The translations under genes and the position numbers were made by a program. Below are positions 1 to 10,913 of a DNA stretch of 64,000 nucleotides, piece after piece (position 1 is the stretch's first letter; each line of letters starts with the position of its first letter). Location of the stretch: positions 8,686,907 through 8,750,906 of the forward strand of contig NC_068351.1 of NCBI RefSeq assembly GCF_014633365.1, read 5' to 3'. The notes under the pieces were generated by a model. The model saw only the letters and a program-made list of their open reading frames with translations, had not been told where the DNA came from and made no database searches. The stretch is from Diospyros lotus. Its lineage: Eukaryota > Streptophyta > Magnoliopsida > Ericales > Ebenaceae.

Positions 1-659
1 TTTTATTTATAATATAAAGTCAAACCAACATTTACATGACGTCATCAAAACTAACAATATAATTGAAAACGACATATAGTAAACTATCCATTAATTGCAA
101 TCACTCCTTAGCAATCATTTTTCCCTTCGCACGCATTGGAACGTTTGAATATTTCAGGGATAAAGTTCATATTAGATGATGAATCATCTTAGTGAGAGTT
201 TAAAAACACGTTTTCATAAATGAATGCAAAACATTAAATAAACTAACACAACCTGGTAAGCCCTAATCCAAGAGAATCCCAAAGCTCTTAATCCTACCAC
301 AAGGAAAGAACAATCTCTCTAAAAGCTATGCCACCACACCGACACGACGACACGACGAGGTTCCAGCTTAAGATGGGCAAGTCAACGCATCTCCCCAACA
401 TCTCAGGAACAATCGTTACCAACTCCCGGCCCTAGATGGTCACATCAACGCAGGAACCCGGCTCACCACATTTACGTCGAAGATTACGTTCCCACTCTAA
501 ACATCCAGGAACCACCACACAAATCCCATATGGACCATCCAGTCATCTTAGTGCAACTTGCTTGACCAAACGGCTTGGCACAGAAACCAAGATGGCTATC
601 CCGACGTGCACACCAGTACACGATACCCCTATTATTCCATCACGTTCTTGGAGAATTAT
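1..659 (-). repeat. LTR of a gypsy-type retrotransposon, minus strand, outer part (family A)
   Basis: Positions 100-240 are the reverse complement of the stretch around 2790-2880 in the plus-strand LTR next door, including its 'attcaaacgttcc' motif. Positions 241-340 likewise match 2640-2760 in reverse. This is therefore the 3' part of a minus-strand LTR. It continues after the inserted solo LTR, at 3256-5126, and its far end lies beyond the left edge. No protein-coding region is present; the short open frames here are not genes. Confidence 0.8.
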
Positions 660-3255
660 TGTAATACCCGGGAATGGTTTGAGGATATAAACGATATTTA
701 ATGAAGGGCATAAATGGAATTTGCAGAAAAATGAGACTATAGGGTACACTAACGCAGTTTTGGACGACCGAATTAGTCAGAGGGAATACCCCGGACCCTA
801 GATAGTCAAGGAAAATAGTATAATATCGACGAGTGATTTAAACTATGATTTTTAGTGATGAAAAAAATTGGATTGGGAACAGTTTTTGGTACAGCTATCG
901 ACCAGGCTGAGAAAATCGAATCGACGTAAGAGACGTTTGAAAAGTCAATGGAGTTTGTCAATGACTAATATTTGATGTATAGAACAACGCTTAAGTGATT
1001 TCGGGTTGAATCGAGTGGATTTAAGGTCAAAACGATCAGTCGGGCCTAAGTGCAATTTTTTGAATTTGCCCGAGAGAGGTCAAAATGGTATTTTTTCGAA
1101 AGTTTCAAGAGAGAAATGAGAATTATTAATCTTGTGGGTCTTGGTGATGGTGTTGGGAAGATCAGGGGCTTGAGGATAAGGGCCAAAATGTAAAAGAAAG
1201 TTCAAGGGGGGCCAAAATCCAATTTTTGAAAATCTGCCAAAGCATGGCAGATCTGGCTGTGGATTTGGCCAGAAAATCTGAAGGATTGGCAGCCAAGGCT
1301 CGTCAGGGCATGGCCAAGGACGGTCCTGATGGCGTGTAGGAGAAGATATGGCCGGAAATCAGCCACGTGGGGGTCGGTTTTGGCCTATAAATACCAAGAG
1401 TTTTTGGCCGATTTTGAAGCATCAAATTGCTCAGTTTTGAGGGCGAATCGAGGGAAACCAATAAGGGGCTTTTGATTCTTGAGGCAAGAGGAGCATTTCT
1501 GGTAAGTTTTGTGAGTTTTAGAGGTGATTTGAAGGCATTTCGAGGGTGGCTAGAAAGTCGAGGCGGTTCGCCTACCGCGACCTGCAACTGGACTTCCGAT
1601 GGCCTTTCGGCCTGAAACCGATGGCATCGTGATCGACTCTTCGTGGGCTTCAAGGGGGTACCACTTTTGTGGCCATCGGAGCAACCGGCGGCAGCCGGTT
1701 CAACGAGGAAGACGGTGGCGTGTGCAGCCACGCGCCAGCTCCTACTCGCAGCACCACTCGCCTGCGCATTTCTGATTTTTTTTCCAAAATTCTTGGAAAA
1801 TTATTTTAGGTATGTTTATGTAAAAATATTTGAGAAAATAGTTGTGTAGATAATTATTTTGGATTACTAGTGATAAAAATAGGAGAAAAATGAGAAAATG
1901 TGAGAAAAATTAAGGAAAAAATTATATATTTATGGTTATTGGATGATTAGGGTACCTTGCGGCTTAAGGTGAGGTGACTTGTGTGAAGTTCGAGGTGGGA
2001 ACGCAAATCGAGGTGTATCGTGCTTTTCAAGAAGAATTTGAATTGCGCCTAAAGATGAGTGGTTCTATCGAAAAACTCGTTTGTGGATTACTGTGAGTGT
2101 TCATCCCCATGACTAAGTTTATTGTTGGTTTTACAAATGATTATTTACACCTATATAAGATTTTGTACGGTAAATTGCATACATTGAGATGTTAATTTTA
2201 TGTCATGCATGTTATGATTTTCGGCATTGGCATGTTATGTGTTGTCCATGTGGGACGTGGGTTGTTAACCTGTGACGTAGCTCTCGAGTGATAGCACTCG
2301 GAATGCGTGCCAACGGTTAATGTTATGTGACCCATTTAGGACGGGGCTGAGACGGACTTCACCCTATGGTACTCAAGTGGCGGGGCTGAGAGTGGACACC
2401 ACCCGGTTATTGGCTCAAGTGGCGGGGATGAGAGTGGACACCACTCCAGGATCCTTGAGCAATAGCATTAATACCGAGGTGTCGTTGATTCCGGGGATAG
2501 TGCTGATGTGACACTCTTGGGGCTAGGGTTACGTTGGATTTTGGAATTGCTTTTGAGTAGGAGCGTAATGCCTAACAATGACAATGGGGTGATTCCCGGG
2601 TTCATATATCGAGGTTGTCCCTCTTAAGTAGGATTGGTTTGCCAATGGCTCGGTGTGGTCATATCGCCTTTAGAGAGATTGCATTTTCCCCGATTAGGGC
2701 TAAATGCTGTGTGGGATTCTCTTAGGTTGGGGCATGTCATGATTTGTCGGATTTATATATGATTTTGCATATATTCATGAAAATGTTTTTGAACTCTCAC
2801 TTAGATGATTCGCCATCTAATTTGGACTATGTCCCTAGAATATTCAAACGTTCCAAGAGAAAGCAGTGGTGCTAAGGGAAAGAATGTCATCGAGATGTAG
2901 TTGCTATGTTTAGTTTTCGAAGGTTTTGTTTATGATTACGATGTTCAGAGGATATGTAATATTTTGATATTTTCATATGAAACATCGATTTGGTTACTGT
3001 AAAAAGAATTGTCAATTATATATCGAGGTTTCGATCTTACTTCCGCTGATGTGATTGATAATACCTGTCTTAGTCTATTAAGTTTTAAATTTTGATATGT
3101 TGAGAAGGTATAATTGGGATTGTCGGGAAATGATTATGATGAGGGTATGTATATTGAGACTTATGTTGTGTGTATGATGTTGAAAAAATATATATATATA
3201 TATATATTCCTGAAATCTCGAGGTAATGCTCGTTTTGGGAAGACGGGGCGTTACA
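660..3255 (+). mobile_element. Solo LTR (family A, gypsy-like) inserted into a minus-strand LTR of its own family
   Basis: The element begins TGTAATACCC and ends GGGGCGTTACA. It is flanked by a perfect 5 bp target duplication, ATTAT, at 655-659 and 3256-3260. No primer-binding site, polypurine tract or pol frame follows, so it is an LTR left by LTR-LTR recombination. It is 2596 bp long and has a TATA box at 1386-1393. It contains two tandem copies of a roughly 40 bp unit with 'agagtggacaccac' at about 2370-2450. Joining the flanks across the duplication restores the minus-strand LTR. Confidence 0.92.
1386..1393 (+). promoter_or_regulatory. TATA box of solo LTR
   Basis: TATAAATA lies inside the LTR about 725 bp from its start. 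The homologous place in the minus-strand LTR also has a TATA box (4434-4441). It is likely the U3 promoter of the retrotransposon. Confidence 0.5.
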
Positions 3256-3299
3256 ATTATGGCTACATTATCCAAACAATATTTTAGGTTGACATTCCA

Positions 3300-3490
3300 T
3301 ATCCCAACTCAAAATCTCATATGGACCATCTAGTCATCCTAGTGCAACTTCCCTGACCAAACGGCTCGGCACGGAAACCAAGGTGACTACCCCAGCATGC
3401 ACACCAGCACGAGATATCCCTATTATTCCGTCATGCCCTTGGAGAATTATGGTTACACTATTCAGACAACATCTTAGGTTGACATTCCAT
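3300..3490 (-). repeat. Internal tandem duplication within the minus-strand LTR
   Basis: The stretch from about 521 to 659 plus 3256-3296 (taking out the solo LTR) is repeated at about 3310-3490. Examples are 'atatggaccatc', 'cttggagaattatgg' and 'ttaggttgacattccat' in both. The minus LTR therefore had a duplication of about 180 bp before the plus-strand copy inserted into one of the two units. Confidence 0.75.
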
Positions 3491-4433
3491 ATGAGCAATC
3501 ACAAAACGCATGACAATGCCACATTTCACAATTCAATACATCATATAAACAACATTATATAAAATGCAATGTACAAGTACAAAATGTTTAGGGACGAATC
3601 TCCCTCATAAAACCAACCGTCACCGCTTACCGTTTGCATGCAACAAAACCATTTTGCATAAACTCACAACACATTTTGATAGAACAAACCAAGTTTTGGG
3701 TAAACTACTCACGAGTTAAAATCAAGTTTCCAAGTAGAACACTCACCTCGAATGTATTCGAAATACCTCGATCCACGTGCACTGCCTCAGTTTGAGTGCC
3801 AAATTACAAACACCCGAATTTATACTCAACCTCGAGCCACGACACTCCCTAAACACCATATTTAATTAAAGGAGTATCAAAATCCATTTTTCTCAATTTT
3901 TCTATAATTTCCTCTATTTTTCTCCCAATTTTCACCTCAATAATTCAAAATAATTATCTCCTCCAACATTTTTTCAAATTTTTTAACATGATAAATCTTA
4001 AAATAATTCAAGAAAAATATACAAAGTAAAATCCCGAATTTACCCTTGCTCACGCGCCCTACACATGGCTACGCATGGAGTGTGGCTCGTGCAGCCACGT
4101 GCCATCTTTTCCCTCAATTTTTCGGCCGCCACCGACGTTTTCGATGGCCAATCTGAGGGTACCCCCTTGAAGCCCTCTCAAATTCGATCACGATGGCACT
4201 GGTTGTCGGTCAAAACACCACTAGAAAGGCCTCCGAATGGCCGGTTGCAAGTCAGCGGAGGCGGTCCGCCTTGGTTTTTTCGACGACGCACGAATAGCTT
4301 TCAAGCCTTGATAAAAATCCTCCAAATGCTCCAGAAACCTTTCTCTTGATGCAAGGATCAAAAGCCTAACTCTCTCAAAATCACTCCAAATCGCGGCCAA
4401 TTTGTTGCTCAAAAATCTGAAACCCTCGGCCCC

Positions 4434-4441
4434 CTTTTATA
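4434..4441 (-). promoter_or_regulatory. TATA box of minus-strand LTR
   Basis: TATAAAAG on the minus strand, at the position homologous to the TATAAATA of the neighbouring plus-strand LTR. Confidence 0.45.
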
Positions 4442-5126
4442 CCCAAAAACCGGCCACCTCTTGGTCAATCACCCGTCCCATCGCCTAAAATGGCCTCCAC
4501 GTGCGGTGGATTGCAGCGATGGATTTTGCTTGTTGCGTTCACACCACCAATTTCAGTTTATTACACTTTGGCCTCCTAGTTTCTTTCAATGTCATTTCAT
4601 TTCTACCATTTGCATATCACCCCTAATCATTCCAACAATGCCACTAAAGCCCACAAGTTTTGTACGCTTAATTTAATCTTCGAAACTTTCAATAAATTAC
4701 CTTTTTGACATCCCTAGGTAAAATTAGAAAATTACATTTTGGCCCGGTTGATCATTTTGACCATAATTCTTTTCGTTTCAATCCGAAATCACTCAAGGGT
4801 TATTTCATATGCAAAATCTAAGTCCTTAAGACACTTCTTTGACTTTTCGAATATTCTCTATGTCGATTCGATTTTCTCAACTCGGTCGACAGTTGTACTG
4901 AAAACTGTTCCCAATTCAATTTTTTTGATGCCTAAAATCATAACTCGTATTACTCGTCAATACCATTATATTTTCCTTAATCATTTAGGATCCGGGGTAC
5001 TCCCTTCGGTCAATTCAGTCTCTTAAGATGGTGATAGTATATCTTAAAGGCTTATTCTTTTAAAAATTTCAATTATATCCTTCATCAAATACCTTTTATA
5101 ACCTTGATAATTACCCAAGTATTACA

Positions 5127-5476
5127 GTAAGTGTTGCTCCTTTTCCAATCAGTGGAATTATCTTCAACAATTAGGAACAGATTTAAAATCACTAAAAAAT
5201 CTTTTGTCAAAACTAAATGGGTTCATACATTTTCTTGTACGCATATATATGCATCTGAGGAGGCATTCCATCTGTGGCCAAATTGCCTACAGCAGCTGGT
5301 GACGTGGAAGATCAACATGGAGTTCTTATCAACCAACCAGAGAGTTTTGTCACGAAACTGATCTCAGGCTTGGCTCCGGGTTTTTTTGTGTCTCCTTCGT
5401 ATTATGTATATATGTTATTCAATGAATTATGGTTATGTTATTTTTTTTTTCTAGATTAATTTAGGTTACGCTTACT
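5127..5476. other. Gap without a recognisable gene
   Basis: Sequence between the minus-strand LTR and a hAT element. The short open frames (for example 5131-5361) have no family resemblance I can recognise. It ends with the left copy of the hAT target duplication CGCTTACT at 5469-5476. Confidence 0.5.
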
Positions 5477-6307
5477 CAAGGTTGTTAAAATCGGGATTTT
5501 AAGTGGGATCGACAAAGGGTCCATAAAATCGTATCGTAAAATTGAATCGTAAAATCGTAAGATTTTAGAGATAATTAAAAATACCCTTTAATTTTTGTAA
5601 ATATATGTTTATAATAACATAATTTTGTAGAAAATGAATTAATATCATTTAATAACCTAATTATTCCTTATTGTAATTCAAAAGATGATATTTCCAAAAT
5701 ATAGCTCAAAAACTAGCAGGTTGGTATAGGCAATTTAGAGGTAAAATATAGCTTAAAATTCTTTAAATGATGCTTCCAACGTCTTCCATTAGATTTAGAT
5801 TGCAATTTTTTCTTGATTTAACATTGATTAAATCAAGTAATATCCCGATTTGGAGTTGGGTGGTCCATTAATTAATTACTTGTTTGTCTTGATTTACTTA
5901 TGCAATCAATGTTAAATCAAGTAAAAATTATAATTTAAATCAAGTAAATTGGAACTTATGCAATTAATGTTAGATGTTATGTAACATTGGAACTTATGCA
6001 ATCAATGTTAAATCAAGTTCCAATTTAGAGGCAAAATATAACAATTCATTGCATAAGTTCCAATGTCAGATGCTATGTGACATTGAGACGTTGGAAGTAT
6101 CCTCTAAATTACAACTTAAATCAATGGAGGTCTTTGAATCGTAAAATCGTTTGGGGATCTCTGAAGCGTAAAATCGTACATGTAAAATCGAGATTTTATA
6201 GGATTTTATCCCAAATTGGATTTTACATGGGATTTGAATCGTTTGGGGGTCTTCGAATCGTAAAATCGTAAAATCGTACGCATAAAATCGGGATTTTAAC
6301 AACAATG
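5477..6307. mobile_element. Non-autonomous hAT-type element, 831 bp
   Basis: A perfect 8 bp target duplication, CGCTTACT, lies at 5469-5476 and 6308-6315. The ends are inverted repeats: the left begins CAAGGTTGTTAAAATC and the right, reversed, begins CATTGTTGTTAAAATC. The interior is AT-rich with many copies of 'aatcgtaaaatcg' in subterminal positions and no transposase. 8 bp duplications and CA-starting inverted ends are typical of hAT. A short relative with the same ends is at 30369-30523. Confidence 0.88.
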
Positions 6308-6315
6308 CGCTTACT

Positions 6316-6855
6316 ATAAAAAAAAAGAATTATTAACGATCAAAAGTTAACGATAGAATTAATTTTGATGATTAATATAGTATTATTAACGACTAAATAT
6401 AAATTCTATCGTTATAAAATAAATTTTAACAATGGATTAAATAAGTCGTCGTTAATAAATCATTTTCCCATCGCTATTGACTAGAATTTTTAATTCTAAC
6501 AATGAAATAATAAAAAAAAATTATTAAGATTTAAGTATTACTTTATATAATTAAGTAATTTTAATATAATTATATTTTTCTGTAAATGCTCAAATATAAT
6601 TATTAAACTATTACAATTGGGCATTACTTATTTATTGATAATACAATTTATTGAAAAATTATGAACATATAATTGGGCATTTACTCTTTGGATGGATGTT
6701 TTCTTGTTGTGCAGTTTCCATTTTAATCAGAGGAGTGGATGACATAAAACAAAAGCACACATTTATAATTCATTGATTTTTTTGTCATTTTATTAAAGAG
6801 TAATTATTCTTAATTCCTCCGTAAGAGAGATTACCTTAATTAATTAAGAAGCTAA
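6316..6855. other. AT-rich gap with possible CACTA-like subterminal motifs
   Basis: The first 200 bp contain repeated motifs such as 'ttaacgat', 'ctatcgtt' and 'gtcgttaat' in both orientations next to an A-run. This resembles the subterminal repeats of decayed CACTA elements, but no second end or 3 bp duplication was found. The rest is plain AT-rich DNA. No gene is visible. Confidence 0.3.
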
Positions 6856-7909
6856 GGTGGTGTTCTCTTTGTATTTGAGTTTTGTGTTTTGAGTTTTGAA
6901 TTCATTTTGAGTTTTGTGTTTTGAGTGTCTGTTTTGAAATTTTTAAAAATGCGTTCTTTTTGTTATTCTGAAAAATTATTTCTCAAAACAGGAAACTAGA
7001 AAACGCGTTTGCTTTGAAATTTTAAAAACGATTTTTTTTTTTGTTATTATGATATTTTATTTAACAAATTATAAATTTGATTCAAAAATTTTAAACTATA
7101 AAATAAAATTCAAATAAAAAAAAATCAACAACCTTAGAAATATCATTTAAAAAAATTAATACAAATAAAATATATCACATACTCAGTTTAATAAATAAAT
7201 AAAATAAAAAATTTAAATAACATAACAAAAAATCAAATCAGCCGTAACCCATCTCATCTTCTTTGTTCTAGGGTTTTCTGTGTGTGGGGGGGGGGGGGGG
7301 TCGCGGTGGCTATGGCAGTGAGGGGCGCTGGTCGCGGTATTGTCGCGGTGGCGATGGGGGGCTGGTCGCGGTACTGTCGCGGTGGCGATGGGAGGCTGGT
7401 CGCGATGGCGGTGGGGGGGTCTGGTCGCGGTGGCGGTGGCTGTGGGGTTGAAGGTGGCGGAGGGGGGTGCTGGTCGCGGTGGCGGCTGTGGGGTTGAAGG
7501 TCGATGACGGTGGTTGTGGTACTGGTCGCGATGGCATTGAGGGGCGCTGGTCGCGGTGGCGGCAGAGTTGAAGGTCGACGGCGGCGGCGGTGGCTATGGC
7601 TGTCGATGGCCAGAAGAGGAGAGCGAGAACAGAGAGAAGATGGGGGGGGAGAGAGAGGGGGGAGTGGTTCTGCGTGTGCCTGCGGGGGGGTTGGGGGGCT
7701 GTTTTCCGCGTTTTTAAATTGTTTTGTATTTTCAGTGTATTTTCACTGAAAACGCTCAAAACAACAAAATTGTTGTTTTGAGTTTCCTTAACAAAATTTT
7801 TAGTTGTTTTTGAAAACGCGTTTTGAAAAATGACAAAGAAAACGCATTTTCAATGTTTTCAAAAACTAAAAACAGAAAACAGCCCGAAAACGGGAAAGAG
7901 AACAGGCCC
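6856..7909. mobile_element. PIF/Harbinger-like non-autonomous element upstream of the ankyrin gene
   Basis: The left end GGTGGTGTTCTCTTT and the reversed right end GGGCCTGTTCTCTTT form an inverted repeat flanked by the 3 bp duplication TAA (6853-6855 and 7910-7912). The outer 400 bp on the left and 150 bp on the right are AT-rich with 'ttgagttttgtgtttt' and its mirror. The core is a GC-rich minisatellite. No transposase is present. The TIR/TSD pattern fits PIF/Harbinger better than hAT. It ends 56 bp before the ankyrin start codon, so it lies in the promoter or 5' leader. Confidence 0.7.
7283..7620. repeat. GC-rich minisatellite inside the PIF-like element
   Basis: A run of about 13 G is followed by imperfect repeats of 'ggtcgcggtggcg' and 'tgtggggttgaagg' on the plus strand. 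Several open frames (glycine/arginine-rich on plus, proline/serine-rich on minus) arise only from this low-complexity repeat. Confidence 0.75.
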
Positions 7910-7965
7910 TAAACTTCGTTTACATCCCAAAATACTAAAAATCAGCAACTTCTCTGAATCCCAAA

Positions 7966-8476
7966 ATGGTAGGAACAGGAATCAGCCCCGCTGCCATTGT
8001 TAGCCATCACAAAGCTTTTAGAGCAGTGTTAGATTGGAAGAAAGATTCACTTAAAGTCCTCCGCGACTACTTGATCAGGCGGCAACGCGCCGGTCTGGCT
8101 CATGTCGACGTGCACGGCAACACGATTATCCATTTTCTGGCCATCGACGGCAATGCATCGGCTTTCAACCGACTCTTTGAAGACGGCATGTTGACCAGCG
8201 AAATGCTGAAGAAAGGGAACTTGAGAGGCGACACGACCTTGCACGAAGCCGCCAGGTTTGGGCGATGCAATGTCGTAGAAATCATGTTGGAGAAGGATGA
8301 AGGCTTGGCTTTGGAACGCAATAGTTTGGGCGAGACGCCGCTTTACGTTGCCGTTGCATCAGGGGAGAAAGATGTGTACGATTTCGTGAAGGGGAAACTA
8401 AACAAGGACAACGTAACGACAACGAGAAATGACGGCTGCACTCTCCTTCACGCCGCCATCATCGGAGAATCTTATA
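7966..8476 (+). CDS. Ankyrin/PGG membrane protein gene, exon 1 (N-terminal ankyrin repeats)
   Basis: The start codon at 7966 follows a short leader. The first about 40 residues are followed by ankyrin-type repeats: a unit with 'DVHGNTIIHFLA' (residue about 48), one with 'RGDTTLHEAARFGRCNVVE', one with 'LGETPLYVAVASGE' and a last one with 'DGCTLLHAAIIGE'. This layout is that of plant ITN1/ACD6-like ankyrin proteins, which act in membranes in stress and defence responses; that role is family knowledge and not shown here. The exon is fully open. Its best junction to exon 2 is a GC donor (GCAAGT at 8477), which keeps frame into 'LAFEIVNN'. A normal GT at 8481 would shift frame. Confidence 0.85.
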
Positions 8477-8571
8477 GCAAGTGTCTTTTTCTTACCACTC
8501 AAGTTGTAGCTTTAGCACTAGATTCCAAAAAGTATAATTTTACTTGGGGTTTGTCTTCTCATGTTGAGCAG

Positions 8572-8611
8572 GACTAGCATTCGAGATAGTAAACAACATA
8601 TTCGCTGTTTG
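8572..8611 (+). pseudogene. Ankyrin gene exon 2, cut short by a stop
   Basis: After a 'gagcag' acceptor the frame reads L-A-F-E-I-V-N-N and meets TGA after about 14 codons. Family members carry on here with at least one more ankyrin unit, which is not visible. Either the rest of the exon was lost or replaced, or this allele is prematurely terminated. Confidence 0.55.
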
Positions 8612-8752
8612 ATCTATCTTTGTGATTATTAATCTACACTGACGGACATGTGTTGCTTTCTCATTATGTATAGTTTTGTTTTCTTTTTCATTAGTTCTAT
8701 ATATATGTTTTGTATCCCGATTTGGTTTTTATGTTTTGTACCTTGACCACAG

Positions 8753-8869
8753 GCATTCCACCAATGGATAATAGAACAAACCCCAGTACAGATGCGGAAA
8801 ATCCTCGTCAAAATCAATCGGATATACCACAACCAAAAACGTCTTTGTGGCTAACCAAACTAACATCGG
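8753..8869 (+). CDS. Ankyrin gene, linker exon
   Basis: An open stretch between 'accacag' and 'cgg|gtattt' encodes a polar segment (IPPMDNRTNPSTDAENPRQN). It lies where family members have a variable charged linker between the two ankyrin blocks. Splice signals are good on both sides. I cannot confirm its use without transcripts. Confidence 0.5.
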
Positions 8870-9715
8870 GTATTTGCTTTACTTATTCAACTTTATTTTG
8901 GTTTTGTTGTCACATAACAATATATATGTAAAATTACTGCACAAGCATCATGATGGTTGTAGGTTGCTTTACCAATAAATTAAAAAGAAGCTTTACAGTA
9001 CAAGCACTAGAGCTTTATATATATATAGATTCACTTCTATTTGTAGAAGATTTGTTGAGAAATAAATTTGCTTTGATTGAAAACTGTTAGAACAACTCTA
9101 CCGAATAGACTTTTTATTTGGTTAAAAGAGAAAATTTCTTCTATACTTTTAAATTATTCTTTAAGGATTGTTTATTACACGAAAAATCTGTTAAGACTTT
9201 TGAGTGTCTTGTTGTCATTTGGCAGTTATTCAAACATAGACCTATTTGTATTATAAAAGTTATTTTAAGATACCCAGTGCACACATCTCAAAGTCATACC
9301 TTTAGCATTGTTGGCAGATTTTTAATTGAAGTGAATCATAGAGCGACGCACGTGATTTCTGCACCAACGTTAACTAGTTTTATTGAAATCTCCAAAACAT
9401 CAACCTAGAGTAGAACCATGGTGAGTTGTATGCTTGTGCACCTTCAATCGAAGGAACACGGGATAGAAAATTATCTTAAAATATATAAAATGACTTGAAT
9501 GGTCTCTAATATTAGTAAATTACGAAACAATTTTTGATCAAGGAACACAGAAATGTTTACTTGCAGTTGGATGTATCTTCTTGCCTTCAAGAGAGTTAAT
9601 TGCTCATTCTTCTTTGCTTAATGTAGGTCTCATCTTTATTTTCTTAATCTACTCTTATATTTTATTTTTTGGATCAACTCTTTCTCTTATACTTTTAAGT
9701 CTATTGTTCTTGCAG

Positions 9716-10246
9716 GGTACAGAAAAGTGCTTAGAGGTTGGTTGTTCTAGCTTAATTTTTTCCTTTTACTTAAGATTGCTAGCCAAAAGATTAATTGGAG
9801 ATGAAGAAGATTGGAGCCGTTACACTTACGGTGAAAGAACAATGGAACCATGTAAAGATCATGGGCAAATGAATGATTCAGTTTCTCTACAACGGCTTAA
9901 TTTGGATTCTACAATTGATTCACCCAAAAATAATGGAATGAGAAATCCGCTATTTCAGGCGGTAGAAAACAGCATTCAAGAGTTGGTAGGGGAAATACTA
10001 GAAAAATTCCCAGATGCAGCCTATACAGTGGACAAGAATGGAAAGAACATATTGCATATAGCAGTGGAGAAGAAAGATAAAAGACTCTATGACTACTTGA
10101 AGACAAAAGTTCGCAAGGATGTGATGCTAACAGCAATGGACAACCAGGGAAACACCATTCTGCATCTTGCAACAAAACAAGGAAATAGTCCTAGAATTGT
10201 TCTTGGACATATGAACCAGATGGCATGGGACGTATTCTGGTTTAAG
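9716..10246 (+). CDS. Ankyrin gene, exon with second ankyrin block
   Basis: It starts after 'ttgcag' and ends at 'tttaag|gttccc'. It encodes a polar stretch followed by ankyrin-type units: '[19 protein letters not shown]', '[19 protein letters not shown]' and '[16 protein letters not shown]', then the MAWDVFWFK segment that precedes the PGG domain in this family. The frame is open across the exon. Confidence 0.8.
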
Positions 10247-10416
10247 GTTCCCAGCTAAGAAATTATTTTCTTCAATACATGCAATGTGATTCAATCAACG
10301 ACTATTACATTACTTAGCCAAATGATGTGTTTACTTTATATTTTGACAGTCTACTATGTAGAATTCGAAAAAAAAGACACCATTTGAGTTGCTAACTGTT
10401 TTCTTTCTTTGGCATC

Positions 10417-10913
10417 GGATATGGTATGATTCTCCCCCTCATTTCCAATACCACCGCAATTTTGTTGGGAAGACAGCAAGTGAACTATTTCAAGAAAACC
10501 ATATCAACTTACGAGAGAACTCTGAGAAGGCACTCAAAGATATGAAAAGTGGGTTGATGCTGGCTGTTGCTCTTATTGGCACTGTCAACTATGCGACATT
10601 ATTTACCATCCCTAGAGGTTTTGATGACGATAACAATAGTAGAAGTTTTGGTCGTCCAAAGTTTTTTAGCACCAAGAAAGAAGATCAAGTTTTGTCATTC
10701 TTGTTGTACACTGGGGTAGCTCTATTTAGCTCTCTAATTGCCTTGACTACCATGCTTTTGATTAAGTTGTCGAGGTTTACCAATGACGACTTCTTCATGA
10801 TCTTGCCAGTGAGATACCTTGGTTCTCTAGTTGCTTTATTAGTCTCCACCATCTTCACAATTGCAGCTTGTGCTGAGATCTACGTTATCATCGAAATGAA
10901 TGTCAACCCATAC
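10417..10913 (+). CDS. Ankyrin gene, PGG-domain exon (upstream part, cut by a retrotransposon)
   Basis: It encodes the family signature '[12 protein letters not shown]', an amphipathic segment, then three hydrophobic spans ('[18 protein letters not shown]', '[17 protein letters not shown]', '[17 protein letters not shown]'). The PGG motif region reads FTIPRGF, with one substitution from the usual P-G-G. 'NDDFFMILP' between spans 2 and 3 is also typical. No AG acceptor is visible in the roughly 30 bp before the coding match, so the upstream splice site may be lost. The exon stops abruptly at 10913, where the retrotransposon begins; the remaining codons are at 30344-30634. Confidence 0.85.
10909..10913 (+). 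other. Target site duplication CATAC (left)
   Basis: CATAC directly precedes the 5' LTR and is repeated at 30344-30348 directly after the 3' LTR. Confidence 0.95.

Larger units (their letters stand above)
3256..5126 (-). repeat. Minus-strand LTR (family A), second part, to its 5' end
   Basis: On the minus strand it starts TGTAATACTTGGG at 5126 and follows the same order of motifs as 660 onward in the plus-strand copy. It has lost the interval occupied by the solo LTR. The ORF-like stretch at 4065-4349 is the mirror image of the one at 1303-1731; both lie in LTR sequence and are not genes. The TSD cannot be checked because the other end is off the window. Confidence 0.8.

Noticed and set aside
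1303..1731. 142-residue minus-strand frame, with a mirror at 4065-4349
   Set aside because: Both are in LTRs of the same family in opposite orientation; conservation is of the LTR, not of a protein.
7310..7759. 149-residue minus-strand frame and glycine-rich plus-strand frames
   Set aside because: They come from a GC minisatellite inside a PIF-like element; no family resemblance and opposite-strand frames overlap.
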